Positions 29,747-40,935 of a stretch of DNA of 64,000 bases are shown here, piece by piece. The DNA is from Cardiocondyla obscurior. Lineage: Eukaryota > Arthropoda > Insecta > Hymenoptera > Formicidae. The stretch covers positions 5,001 to 69,000 of the forward strand of contig NC_091865.1 in NCBI RefSeq assembly GCF_019399895.1, in the 5' to 3' direction. The stretch's first letter is position 1. Each line of letters begins with the position of its first letter. The notes under the pieces are model-generated. The model did not search any database, had not been told where the DNA came from, and worked only from the letters and a program-made list of their open reading frames with translations. The translations under genes were made by a program, and so were the position numbers.

Positions 29747-31892
29747 CGCGGGTGCGGTTGTGGGGTTCAATCGAATTTTGGGCACATACTTTGTTCGAGG
29801 CGATTGGGTATGGTCGATTGGAGAGGGAGATGTATATGGGGCTTCTTTGTGGAAATTATTAAGAAAGCAGTATATGAGAGGAGAGGTAGGATAGTTGCTC
29901 GAGGGGGAACACGAGCGAAATACACGGGTGTGGCCCCTTACGAGATTCAGATCTTGCGGATTTAGCACTGTATGGTTTATTAGAAAATGTCGACGATGTA
30001 ATAATTACTTCATGTTCTCGGTACTCCGATGATACGAGACATCCGACGAATATGCACAATTTTTTTTTACAAATAAGGTAAATCGCGTATCGATAATACC
30101 GTCATTGCACAATTGCACTTTCGATTTCATCGATTAAAGCGTTGCACTCTCTTTTATCCAGCTGTTTTTTCTCCAAGGAAATATTTGATAACCATAGCAC
30201 ACGTTAAAAACTAATTTTTTAAATATATCCTGCGCATAAAAAGGTGTTCAGATATTTAAATACAAAATGTAGAAATTATTTATAAAATTATTTATAAAAT
30301 TTGTGAACTAATTCTGTATTTGTTTTAATGCAACGTGATAGAGTTATTTGCTTCTTACACAATTTATTAATTGATTTTAAAAATTAACTAATAAGAAGAG
30401 AAAGAATAAAAATGAGAGTTAAATTGAGATAAAAATTAATCTTTCTAGTTAGAAATGACTATTATTCTTACAGTTTAATTATACATATATAACGGCATAG
30501 TGATAGTGTACTTGTATATACGTGAAATTAATTTAGTTTACTTGGGAAGAAGGAAACAGTGATACAATTTTCGCGTATCGCGCTTTGTAAGACTCCTTAC
30601 GTAATATGATACATTTATATAAACTCACCATGATATTGTAGGACTTGCCAAGGACGCACTTTCTCCAAATTCCCGTATCGGCACAAGCGATGTCATATGT
30701 GTAACACCCGAGATACGTAATATCTTAGGTGCTCTCGTTATTAGATACAAAATAGGCGTGATCTTTTGTAAGACAGTTTCGCACTTAAGTTTTCACCTTG
30801 AGAATTAAATTCAACTTTCAATTTTTATTCAAATTGCATTATGCAATAAGTTTGGAAAAAAAACAGCTGAAAATAAATGATAGATTTTAAATAAAGTATA
30901 GAGAACTTAATCTCTTTAGTCTGTAAATACACAGCAGTATCAGCATGATTATATCAAGGAACAGATTACAGCCAATAAATGATAAATGACGTGATAAGAA
31001 ATACGAGAGAAAATGAATGATCACGATACCGATTCTCTTCGACGTCCCACTTATAAATTACGTTTAATGAGTTTTTAATATGATACCAGCATCATACATA
31101 AGTTCTGTTCACGTTTGGCATAATACTTTATTACCTTTATAATCATCGTTATTCTTTATTAATGTTTGCGTAACTTAGACATTAAATTGCGATATTTTAA
31201 TTAGAGTTTCAGATCTCATTTATAAAAAATATAAATTCACGCTATGTCTGGTCTGGTAAAAATACTGTTTTTAAATTTCTTTTCAACAAAATTGTCTTGA
31301 TGAAAATTTTCATGAAATCTTTGGAGATTATTAATGTAAAAAAAACCGTGCAAAATTTGTGAGATGCGCCGTATCAATAATCGACCCTTTATCGTATAAA
31401 GTTGATCACCACTGTACTTTAGGTGCTAGGTCACGGACGGGCGTGATATGCCCCTTCACATAAGTTGTCGAATTTTTTCCTTTGTAAAAGTACATCGCAT
31501 GCGGAGGTTGCGTTCGTTCGTCTTTCCGTCCGTGACCCAATATTACCCCAAGTTCTTTATTATTCAGAAACGTCGACCATTCTTCAAACTTTTACCCAAA
31601 ATTTAAGAATATCATGTGCAAAACGATTAAATACTTTGTTACATATAAAGTTTAAAACTATTTACTTTGCGATGAAAAATATGAAGTTTATACAATGTTT
31701 ATTTGGCAAACAATATCATCTTGAAGTGATTTATAAATGGATTATCGTTGACGAAATTTTTTTTTGTAATTTAAATTTAAAAAATGATTATGAATGACAT
31801 AACTAGATGTAAGTTAATTTTAAATCAAAATTGTAAATCGCCTAGTTATATTGTTTTAACATTAAACTTTTCTTTTTAACGGGTTTAAAAAG
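29747..31892. other. Intergenic region
   Basis: About 2.1 kb with no recognisable gene. It holds the distal promoter of the cuticle gene and a 110-bp segment bounded by 12-bp inverted repeats (listed separately). Short open frames have no family resemblance. Confidence 0.5.
31428..31537. repeat. 110-bp segment bounded by 12-bp inverted repeats
   Basis: GGTCACGGACGG at 31,428-31,439 and its exact complement CCGTCCGTGACC at 31,526-31,537. It could be a small non-autonomous element remnant or chance; no target-site duplication is obvious. Confidence 0.45.
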
Positions 31893-31903
31893 AAAAAAAA
31901 AAA
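31893..31903 (-). terminator. RNA polymerase III terminator
   Basis: Eleven T residues on the minus strand, beginning 2 nt after the tRNA 3' end, with a second T-run just beyond. Confidence 0.85.
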
Positions 31904-31905
31904 TA

Positions 31906-31987
31906 CGACGAGGATGGGATTCGAACCCACGCGTGCAGAGCACATTGGATTAGCAGTCCAACGCCTTAACCACTCGGCCACCTCGTC
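31906..31987 (-). tRNA. tRNA-Ser (anticodon GCU)
   Basis: An 82-nt gene without intron. A perfect 7-bp acceptor stem (GACGAGG with CCTCGTC) is followed by discriminator G, as expected for tRNA-Ser. The A box is TGGCCGAGTGG and the B box GGTTCGAATCC. The anticodon stem TTGGA/TCCAA encloses loop CTGCTAA, anticodon GCT, reading AGC and AGU. The long variable arm is a GTGC/GCAC hairpin typical of class II serine tRNAs. CCA is not encoded. Looks functional. Confidence 0.97.
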
Positions 31988-32848
31988 ACGCACACTGAGG
32001 GGTTCGAAATGTTCATAGTAAATCGTAGTGTTCCAACTTCTTATTATATCATTACTTTGCAACTTTCATAATGTACATAAAACCTAAGTAAAAAGAGAAC
32101 TTGCTGTCCGATGTAAAACATATACTAGCATTAGTCTGCAAGCGTATGGCGTGGCGTGTGCATTTAAAACTGCAGTTTCGAATAATCAGTAATTAGCAAA
32201 CCGACGTGGCATATAAAAAAGACAAAAAGATAATAACGAAAAGGTCACTTGATTTTTATTGAGTTAAACTTTACGTGATTTTGCGATGCAATCCCAATGA
32301 TACGCACACGTTGTGCAATATCGACGGACGTTTTGTACGAAAATATCATTGTGTAAATTATAACTTAAGTGTGTTATTATAATTTTGCAACAAAATTTAG
32401 TAAGATGCAATGACGTTAATTCTTGTGTCACAATTCTACGATAAATCTCTATCATTTATTTATTGAGCGTACACATTTATCGCCGTTGTTAATAAAAAAA
32501 AAAAAATCTTTTATGCCAGGCTATTTATGAGATATTATAATATGCTGAGAGAATCGCAGTTGTCGCTCCGTTCATCAATGACCATCTCATCCTGCCTGGA
32601 CACTTTTAATTCACATTAATTACATCGTTACGAAGCAACCGCGCGAGTAATAATTGGGATTGTGGCCATCGGTTCCTTCCGTTTGATTACGCTGTTAATT
32701 GTTAGACAGCTAATATGCATACATATGTATAGCGGCGACTACAGTTAAAACTCGGTTAAGCAATCATTCGTTTATCTCCAATCTTTGAACGTTGACAGCG
32801 GAGCTCTGGTGATAAGTTTGTGCCACGAAATCTCAAGAGTCAATCGAG
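31988..32848. other. Intergenic region and MOCOS promoter/leader
   Basis: No gene seen. The last few hundred bases before 32,849 presumably hold the MOCOS promoter and 5' leader; no TATA box stands out. Confidence 0.45.
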
Positions 32849-35800
32849 ATGATGGAAACCAAGGTGGACTTTACCTCAGTTTATGACGCTGCCACTGTGG
32901 AATCGCTCGAGAGGGAATTCGCGAGGCTGAAAGGTAAGAGAGAAATGAGAGGAGACCCCGGCAATTCCGTTCCCGGCAATACTTGTTTTTATCAATACTT
33001 GACTACTTATTTTATTTTAGTTTGGATATCGACGTATTTCCATTAATGATTTCTTGAGTTCTTTATAATTACAATAGCAGTTACTCGCGGAACACACGAC
33101 ATATTCACGTCCACGACGGTGGCGTGACAAGGACACATGTGATGATGACATCGTTATAATGGCTATTTATGTAATGGGACTTTATTATCGTACAGGGCGC
33201 GTCAAAGCAGCGAGACGTTCTTTTTGTCAGCTTCTGGTTTAGCGAAAACATCGAGAAAAATAATTTATTTAAAATACCTTCAATTATCCTGTTGCGTAAG
33301 AAAGCCGTATTTTCTTTAACGTAGAGGAAGTAAGCGTAAATGACACGTTCGAATCTTACACTTTGCAATGACTAGAGTTATTAAAAATAATTCCGGAGTT
33401 TTGCGGCGCTGCGACTATCGAAAACGCTTGAGAAGTATTAGCTGTTTAGGAAGAGTAAGTTGGTGGCACGGAGCGCTGTTCCCGCCAACGCCGTGGCCAC
33501 TCCTTTTTCGTAATGGGTGCCGTAACCAAGCCTTTTTTGTAATGGTTGCCGTTCCCGTCAACGCTGTGACCACACCTTTTTTGTAATGGCTGTCACTCAA
33601 CTCGTCCCGCGTCTCCACCATGCGCACGACGTATGCGCGAACGCAACTCGATTCGTGCCGCTAACTTACTTTTCCTAACCTCATGACACTTGTCGAACAT
33701 TTTCAGAGACTCGGCATCGCAAAATTTCAGAATTGACGGATTAGTCATCTCATTTACTTATTTAATTTCTCAGTTACCTATATGGGCGCATAATTAAATT
33801 ACCATTTTTGTTTAATTATAATTTATAATAATAAGTAATGCATGTATATAAAATGCATTATTTAATTTTATGTATTTTTTTCTTCAGACGAGTGTTACTT
33901 GGATCACGCCGGTGCTACTTTGTATTCGGATACGCAAATAAAAAATGTCAGTGCCGATCTGCACAAGTCTCTCTACGCTAATCCACATTCAATCGGTATC
34001 GCGAGTTCATCGACACAGGACATTATCGAGCGTACGAGATACCGGTAAAAGATCTCAACTGTACAGATTAGTGGACGTGTGTTTGATAGCGAATTTATTA
34101 TTAATTTCAATAATTGTTTTCAGGATTTTGAGTCACTTCAATACGAATCCCGATGAATACAGCGTTATTTTCACTGCGGGAGCTACGGCGAGCCTAAAAA
34201 TAATCGCGGAGGGATTCCGCTTTAGGCCGCACGAGATAGCGACGTCTTCGCATTCGGGAAGTTTCATTTACATGCAGGATAATCACACGTCTGTTCTCGG
34301 GATGCGAGACGTAGTCGCTGCCAGAGGAGCCGAAGTCATTTGCCTCGGCCACGATCAAACGTTTCAGATTTTCAATGAACGTTTAAGCCTTTGCGATTCT
34401 GATGAGAAACAGAGTAGCAATTCTCTTTTTGTATATTCTGCGCAATGTAATTTTTCTGGATTTAAGTATCCCCTTAAATGGATAAGAGACGTGCATGCTG
34501 GATCGCTTTCTACTTTTGTTAAGAGACCATCGACAAGATGGTACGTTCTGCTCGACGCGGCCGGCTTTGTATCAACGAATAATTTAGATTTATCTGTTTT
34601 CAAACCAGACTTCGTATGTCTGTCTTTCTATAAAATGTTCGGCTATCCTACCGGGGTTGGTGCCTTACTCGTTAAGAACGCCAGCTCGGACGTTCTAGAG
34701 AAGATTTATTACGGTGGCGGTACCGTGGATGTTGCTCTCAGTTCGAAAATGTTTCACAAGAAACGTCAAGTATTGTGCCAAAGGTAAGTAAAAGTAGATG
34801 TTTGAATCTCGAAACAATTGATTATCGTATGAGTTATGTGAAATATTCTCTTTTGCAGATTCGAAGATGGAACTATGCCGTTTCTATCTATCGCCTCGTT
34901 ACAGTATGGCTTTGAAATACTTTCGAAGCTAACTATGGACCAAATATCAAAACATGTTTTCTCTCTCGCCAAGACTCTACATCATTCTCTCCTAACATTA
35001 CATCATTGTAATGGTAAACCAGTTGTAAAATTTTATTCTGATTCTGATTACGAGGATCGCAATTTACAAGGAGGCATCGTTACATTTAATCTTATTCGAT
35101 CCAGTGGCGAATACGTAGGATATATGGAAGTTGTAAATATGGCGGCATTGTTTAAAATACATCTTAGAACAGGATGCTTTTGTAATCCCGGTGCATGTCA
35201 GAGACATTTATCTCTTTCGACGAATGAGATTTTTCAAAACTACGAGGAGGGATATACGTGCGGAGGCACTACTGATTTAATAAACGGGAAACCTACTGGA
35301 GCAGTAAGAATCTCTTTCGGATATATGTCTGCGATTAAAGATGTTCGGACCGTCTTACTTATGATTACTAAATGTTTCATTGACAAACCGTGTATCAGAA
35401 AATTTCCGCAATGGTGGGAGAATCGCAAGATGGAAATTGATAAAAATTACAGGCATTTCTACAATTCTAACATCTTAGATTATTCTACTTCGCGTATTAT
35501 AAATAACGAAAAAAATACAAGTGACAACTTGCAGAACGATTTCAGTAATAAAAATGGACATCTCGATCACATAAATTTAAAAGACATTAATAAAATAGAA
35601 ACACAAATGAGTAAATGTACATTGCAACGGTTATTTATATATCCTATAAAATCGTGTGGAGCATATGAAATTAAAGATTCGTGGAATTTAACTTCAAAAG
35701 GTCTAGAATATGACAGAGAATGGATGATAATAGCGTCTTCTGGAATTTGCTTGACGCAAAAACATTATACGAATTTATGTTTGCTTAAACCTATTATTTT

Positions 35801-36664
35801 TAGAGAACAAAACATTATGAAATTAACATATCCAGGTGATGATTAAATTTTAGGATTTTAATTTCTTACAATTTAATGTAGCATTATTTTAACATAAATA
35901 ATTAATTGTTATAGGAATGCCAGCAATAGAAATTCCTTTAGAATATACTTATACAAATTCAGCGGAACAGCCTATATGTCAAAGCAGAGTATGTGAGAAT
36001 AGAGTGCAAGGTATTGATTCCGGATCCGAAGTTGCAGAGTGGCTGAGTTTGGCACTGGGCAAACCAAACCTTAGATTAATTCGGCAAAGCCATAAGAGGC
36101 AAAAGAAAGGTACGACATAAATATGAAAATAATTTAATCCCAAAGCTGCAATTATTTATATTACTGGAAAATTAATTAATTTTTTTCTTGCAGGATTAGA
36201 TAAAACCGAATTATCATTTTCTAGTCAAGCACAGTATTTAGTAATAAACGAAGCAAGTGTGTCTTGGCTTGTTGATAAGGTATCTGACGATTTAAATTTC
36301 GAAAAAGATACAGTTGTGCATAGATTCAGAGGAAATATTATTACGAAAGGCTGCGAGGCTTTCGATGAAATGCAGTGGAAATACGTTCGCATAGGAAATA
36401 ACAATTTTAAAGTATGAATTATTTATTTTAATTAAACTATTAATTCAAAGCACACTACAATAAAATATTTAATGGCAGGTAAATGGTCCTTGCACAAGAT
36501 GTCAAATGATATGCATTGATCAAATAAGCGGGGAAAAAACTATTGAGCCATTAAGAACACTGGCAGAAGAGTTCCATGGAAAATTAAAATTTGGAATTTA
36601 TTTAACTAGATTAGAGAGTACGCCAGGTATGCTCAAAATCGGTGACTGTGTCTATTATTCTTAA
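32849..36664 (+). CDS. MOCOS: Molybdenum cofactor sulfurase (maroon-like), 7 exons
   Basis: Transfers sulfur from cysteine to the Mo-cofactor of xanthine dehydrogenase and aldehyde oxidase, activating them in the cytosol. Exons: 32,849-32,933, 33,888-34,044, 34,124-34,783, 34,859-35,835, 35,915-36,109, 36,194-36,411 and 36,479-36,664. All introns are GT-AG. They total 2,478 nt, 825 residues (fly about 780, human 888). The N-terminal NifS-like PLP domain runs from about residue 30 (YLDHAGATLYS) to about 480. The PLP lysine is K251 in SFYKMFGYPTG, and the likely persulfide cysteine is C407 in RTGCFCNPGAC. The MOSC part starts near residue 552 (LQRLFIYPIKSCGAYE) and includes NGPCTRCQMICID, with its conserved cysteines. 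Two ATGs stand in tandem at the start; the first is used here. Intron 1 is 954 bp and holds a small tandem repeat. The gene converges on MIEN1, with stops 215 bp apart. Confidence 0.97.
33478..33600. repeat. Short tandem repeat in MOCOS intron 1
   Basis: Two to three imperfect units of roughly 45-50 bp sharing CCTTTTTTGTAATGG and a CGTCAACGCTGTGACCAC-like part. Confidence 0.55.
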
Positions 36665-36846
36665 CGATTTCTAGATTAAGTATTATTTAAATTTTATGGA
36701 TAAAGATTTTATTATATGTGAACAAACAGTTCATACTAAAGAACGTTCAACATACCGTAGAGCCTTTACTTTTACTATTAAGTATGTAAAAAGTTACATA
36801 TTTATTATTTTTTTATTTCTGTATTAAATATGAACAGAATTTAAGT

Positions 36847-36852
36847 TTTATT
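36847..36852 (-). promoter_or_regulatory. MIEN1 polyadenylation signal
   Basis: AATAAA on the minus strand, 27 nt past the MIEN1 stop. MOCOS and MIEN1 transcripts probably overlap or nearly touch at their 3' ends here. Confidence 0.6.
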
Positions 36853-36879
36853 TTGTACCTGATTGAGAGTCGAATGTTT

Positions 36880-37363
36880 TTACAAAAGTATACAGTCCAC
36901 AGCTTGCTGTTGGTCAATTTTTTTTACTGGTTTACCTGTGGACACATCTTTAATCATATCTGCAACCGCAACAAAATCGGGAAACGCAAGGGTTTGAAGT
37001 TTCGAATATACCAATTCATCATTCACTTGTACTTCAAAGGAAGCTAAAAATTAACATACATATTTTTTACATATTTTTTTTTTAATTATTTTTTAATATT
37101 TTTATGATATATTTGCAACTTGCCTTGTCTTCCTGCTGTGCCAGCCACAGTTGCATTAGGGACATTCTTTTTTATTTCTTCTGCTAACTGAAAAAATTGT
37201 TTCTGATGGCCACATGAGCCACTGTAATAAAATTAATTAATTTGTTAGTTATAAGATATATTTGCAAAATCTTTAAAAAAATATATTTTATTTTATTTTT
37301 TTTTTTAACTTAATACTGGATACTTTATACGTACCAGTATTCAACGTCAACTTTTACGTCCAT
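36880..37363 (-). CDS. MIEN1: MIEN1-like (Rdx/SelW family) thioredoxin-fold protein, 3 exons
   Basis: Small redox-type protein with a thioredoxin-like fold. In vertebrates MIEN1 is membrane-anchored by prenylation and acts in cell migration signalling. Coding exons on the minus strand are 37,335-37,363, 37,124-37,221 and 36,880-37,043: 291 nt, 96 residues. The redox motif is C-G-S-C in VEYCGSCGHQKQF, with cysteine in both places (no selenocysteine). The family core follows as GTAGRQASFEVQVNDELVYS. The last four residues, CILL, form a CAAX box; final Leu suggests geranylgeranylation, in keeping with MIEN1 rather than SelW itself. The second intron has a GC donor (CAAG followed by GCAAGT); the nearest GT alternative shifts the frame to an early stop. 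Head to head with Rab27. Confidence 0.93.
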
Positions 37364-38222
37364 TTCTTCTGTTATTTAATCATATTTTAATTAAATCACA
37401 GGTGATCGTTGTAGCGTATCTGCCTTCCGATTATTGACCATCCAGCCACTAAAAGTAACTCTCAGTTACTGCTCGATCCACCCTAGGTTAATCTAATTCT
37501 GAATATATTTACGAAGAGTGGAGGGGTAATAAAAATAATACTGTTACGCCGACCAACGTCAATGAGCGTCTTTTTCGTTCTTTTTACGTATTATCGTCAT
37601 CACATATCGCAGCATCGTAAATAGAATCCGGTATCGCGATCAGAGACACGGTAAGCACTTCGACTTAACATACATATACGCACACGCACATACATCACTC
37701 ATATTTTATTAAAAAAGAAAAAAAGATGAATTAAACAAGACGTGCATGGACATTCGACGATCATCTGATCTCTTGTCAAACGTAACAATGGTCTCTTTCT
37801 GTCGATCGCTCGTGCGGCGTGCCTTCGTTGAGAGTCGAGACGACTGTGGTGGCAGCACTAGCTGGCAGCGCGACCGCCATTTCTCGCCGTCTGTCATCTG
37901 CCTTCACGGTATCTCGACGGTCGCGATCGCGGGGTGCCTTGATTTGACACGCGTTAGGTGAGACGCGTGGAAAACGCGAACGATCAATTCGACCTGACGA
38001 TCGGCCGGTTTACGGAGCAGTTCGGTGGCGTATCGCGTGAACAGTGGCGCAGATCTTTCGAAAGTGGCACACGTAGGCAACAGGTGTCCACGTTGATTGT
38101 CGCGTGTGTCTGGCAGTACAATACTCGGTGACGAGAAAATCACTTTACTTCGACTGGATCGGCTGCTCGTTTCCATTGACAATTCCTCGGGAATCAACGT
38201 TCTCGAGACACTCGGCTACAGA
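37364..38222. promoter_or_regulatory. Shared upstream region of MIEN1 and Rab27
   Basis: 859 bp between two divergent start codons. The half next to Rab27 (about 37,740-38,220) is richer in CG and open in one frame through to the Rab27 ATG. No Rab family has such an extension, so I treat it as leader. It may act as a two-way promoter; no TATA box is seen. Confidence 0.5.
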
Positions 38223-40323
38223 ATGAATTACGACTACTTGATCAAGTTCCTGGCTCTTGGGAACTCCGGTGTCGGCAAAACGAGCTTCCTTTATCAGTAT
38301 ACCGATGGTACCTTCAACTCCAGGTTCATATCTACAGTTGGAATTGATTTCAAGGAGAAACGAGTGGTGAGAAAATAAGTAATAGGTGGTAAGGTTGATT
38401 GTTTCAAATCTGCTGTATTTTTGTAAAGATGCCACATGCCTCTGGCATACTTTGAAGGTCTTTTGCATATTATCACAAAGTGATGGAAGGCTTGGAATAA
38501 TTAATGACACAGAAGTTTTGCATCTTGTACATTGTAAAGTAATAATAATTTGTTATTGTAGATATATCAAACTGCAAATGGCAGAAGTCAACGAGTGCAT
38601 TTGCAGCTGTGGGACACAGCTGGTCAAGAAAGGTAAATATGAGAAAAGTTTTTGACAAGAATATTAAGCAATAGTTAATGCACATGTTATATTTTTTGAT
38701 AAATTTGCATCAAGTCTCAGCAGTGACAATACTTGCATATATTGCACTTGTATTCATGATAGAGATAATAGATACTTTGCATTGTAATATTTTAATTTAA
38801 CTAATGCTGCTATGAAAGCTTGCATCTGCAAAATTGCACAGTACAAATTATTGCAAAGATCAGATAAACTGAATCATAAATGTATATGACAGATGTATGA
38901 GGTGTAGGTGTTTTAATCAATATGTATGGAGATATCCTGCATGCTCAAATAGACTAAAAATTTCCAATCTAACATTCCACAAGTAGATTAAAACCATTAA
39001 TATTTAGGTTCAGAAGTCTAACCACAGCCTTTTACCGGGATTCTATGGGTTTCCTACTAATTTTTGACTTGACCAATGAATCGTCGTTTCTCGAAGTTAG
39101 AAACTGGCTGGAGCAGCTTAGGGTATTCGTCATTTAATAGCATTATTATAATTGTAACATATTGGAAAGATCATGCATGAGTTTTAATCGAACGATTTTT
39201 TGAGTTATTAAAATTCTTTTATTTTTTAAACTATTGTCAGGTGCATTATTGTATTTGTGCGTTGATACCGAAATATGTGGCTATACTAATCTTATAACTG
39301 CTATTAACAAAATATTATAACTACTGTTATAAGAATGTTATTTGATGCATGAAAATGGACATTTAGTATGTAGATAGAATGACTTATTGCAGACTGCAGA
39401 ATAATAAATTTATTTAAATAAATATAACATTAATTTTTATATTATATTTTTATATAAAAAAAAATTTTTTAATAACTTTTTATGTTTTTTTAATATATAT
39501 TATTTTATGCATTAAATTTTTAGTTTAAGTAATATAACATTTTATGCAAATTAAACGCACGGAAATTCTTCCGTGACACTTTAATTAAGTATCGATCGAT
39601 ACTATTGCTTGCTGATTATAACAGTATGTATGTACATACATATATTTAGAATATACGCATATAAACGTATGAATTTTACGACTCAAGCTATCGTTCGATT
39701 TAATTAATGTTTTAATAATAAGTAAGGAGAAATTAATTCTTAAATAAAAACTATTAATTTAAATCATTTAAAGCAATATTTTTTTTATATAAAATGTGTT
39801 TAAGTGTGATTGCAAAATTCAGCTAATATCTTGCATAAAATTTCTTATTAATTATGATTTTCTCGAGTTATTTTGTATTCTTGTAAATTAACATATTGTA
39901 TTTTTGTACATGTATACACATATAGACACATGCATATTGTGATGACCCAGACATAATTCTCTGCGGCAATAAATGCGATCTTGAAGATAAACGCGTCGTC
40001 AGCGAACACAAAGCACGAGATCTTGCGGAAAGACACGGGTAAGTTAAATTAGAAATACAAAACGTGTCATTCAGAAGTGTTAGATTTGATTTTAATTTAT
40101 GTTATCTAATTTCTATTGCATTGTACTTTTTTTTTATAGCTTGGTTTATCTAGAGACAAGCGCTGCGACTGGACAAAATGTCGAGCGTGCCGTGGAAATT
40201 TTACTGGATCGCGTAATGCGTAGAATGGAGGCTACGGTTGATAAGTCGCCACTACCACATCAAAAGTCTTTAAGGTGTCACGAACGCGATACTCCACCAC
40301 CCAAAAGTTCTTGCTATTGCTGA
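38223..40323 (+). CDS. Rab27: Ras-related GTPase Rab27, 5 exons
   Basis: Rab27 directs docking of secretory granules and lysosome-related organelles through effectors such as synaptotagmin-like proteins. Exons: 38,223-38,366, 38,562-38,632, 39,008-39,122, 39,926-40,038 and 40,140-40,323: 627 nt, 208 residues. Motifs: P-loop GNSGVGKT (13-20), switch I around FISTVGIDF, the Rab27-type KRVIYQ followed by a basic insert, WDTAGQE (65-71), FRSLTTAFYRDSMGFLLIFDLT, GNKCDL (124-129) and ETSAA (153-157). The C-terminus CYC (206-208) is a CXC double geranylgeranylation signal. The start ATG gives MNYDYLIKFLALG, in line with the family. Intron 3 is 803 bp. Two AATAAA motifs near 40,921 and 40,930 suggest a 3' untranslated region of about 600 nt. 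Confidence 0.97.
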
Positions 40324-40920
40324 CAATGCCAGTATATGTAGTTATTCAAACTACATTCTACTATATGTTGAAATCAAAAGAAAGAGCGCATTACAAAACT
40401 GACGCCTTCGATTCGTGAAACAAATGTCAATCTTATCGTAAACTTTTTTAATTAACATGTTCGTTGCAAGATTAGAAGATTGGAAAACAATTCTGTTAAT
40501 TATTTTATATTATCTGTTTTACGTATGTAACAGAAAAATGAAATGAAATAACTAAAAGAAAAATCGATATTTCAGTATTATATGAATCTCATAAATAATA
40601 TTTATAAGAAGAGTTCTAAACTTATTATTTTTGCTTTTTATTGTATATTCTATTAAACTTGTTATGCATATTTAAAAAATATCTTGGTTATTTATCTTAA
40701 TCGTATTATATTTTACAATTTTTATATTTTTAAGAGCTTTGATCTATATTTTAATAAGCAACGCAACGAACATGTTAAAGAGCATAATATATATTTCTAT
40801 AAAATGTCTATTTCGCGAGTTTTACGGGAAAATATATATTGATAACGATTTCTTGTTATTCTGCACATATTAAATGTCTTCCACCGTCGCTTATTATTAA
40901 AAACATCACTTCAGTCTGCC

Positions 40921-40935
40921 AATAAACTCAATAAA
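40921..40935 (+). promoter_or_regulatory. Likely Rab27 polyadenylation signals
   Basis: Two AATAAA hexamers 9 bp apart, about 600 bp after the Rab27 stop. Assignment is by position only. Confidence 0.45.

Noticed and set aside
30600..30645. Minus-strand ATG followed directly by GTGAGT, like a first coding exon
   Set aside because: No downstream exon can be found between it and the cuticle gene; too little to call.
38097..38222. Upstream in-frame extension of Rab27
   Set aside because: Rab27 proteins start close to the DYDYLIKFLALG motif; the extension has no similarity and is read as leader.
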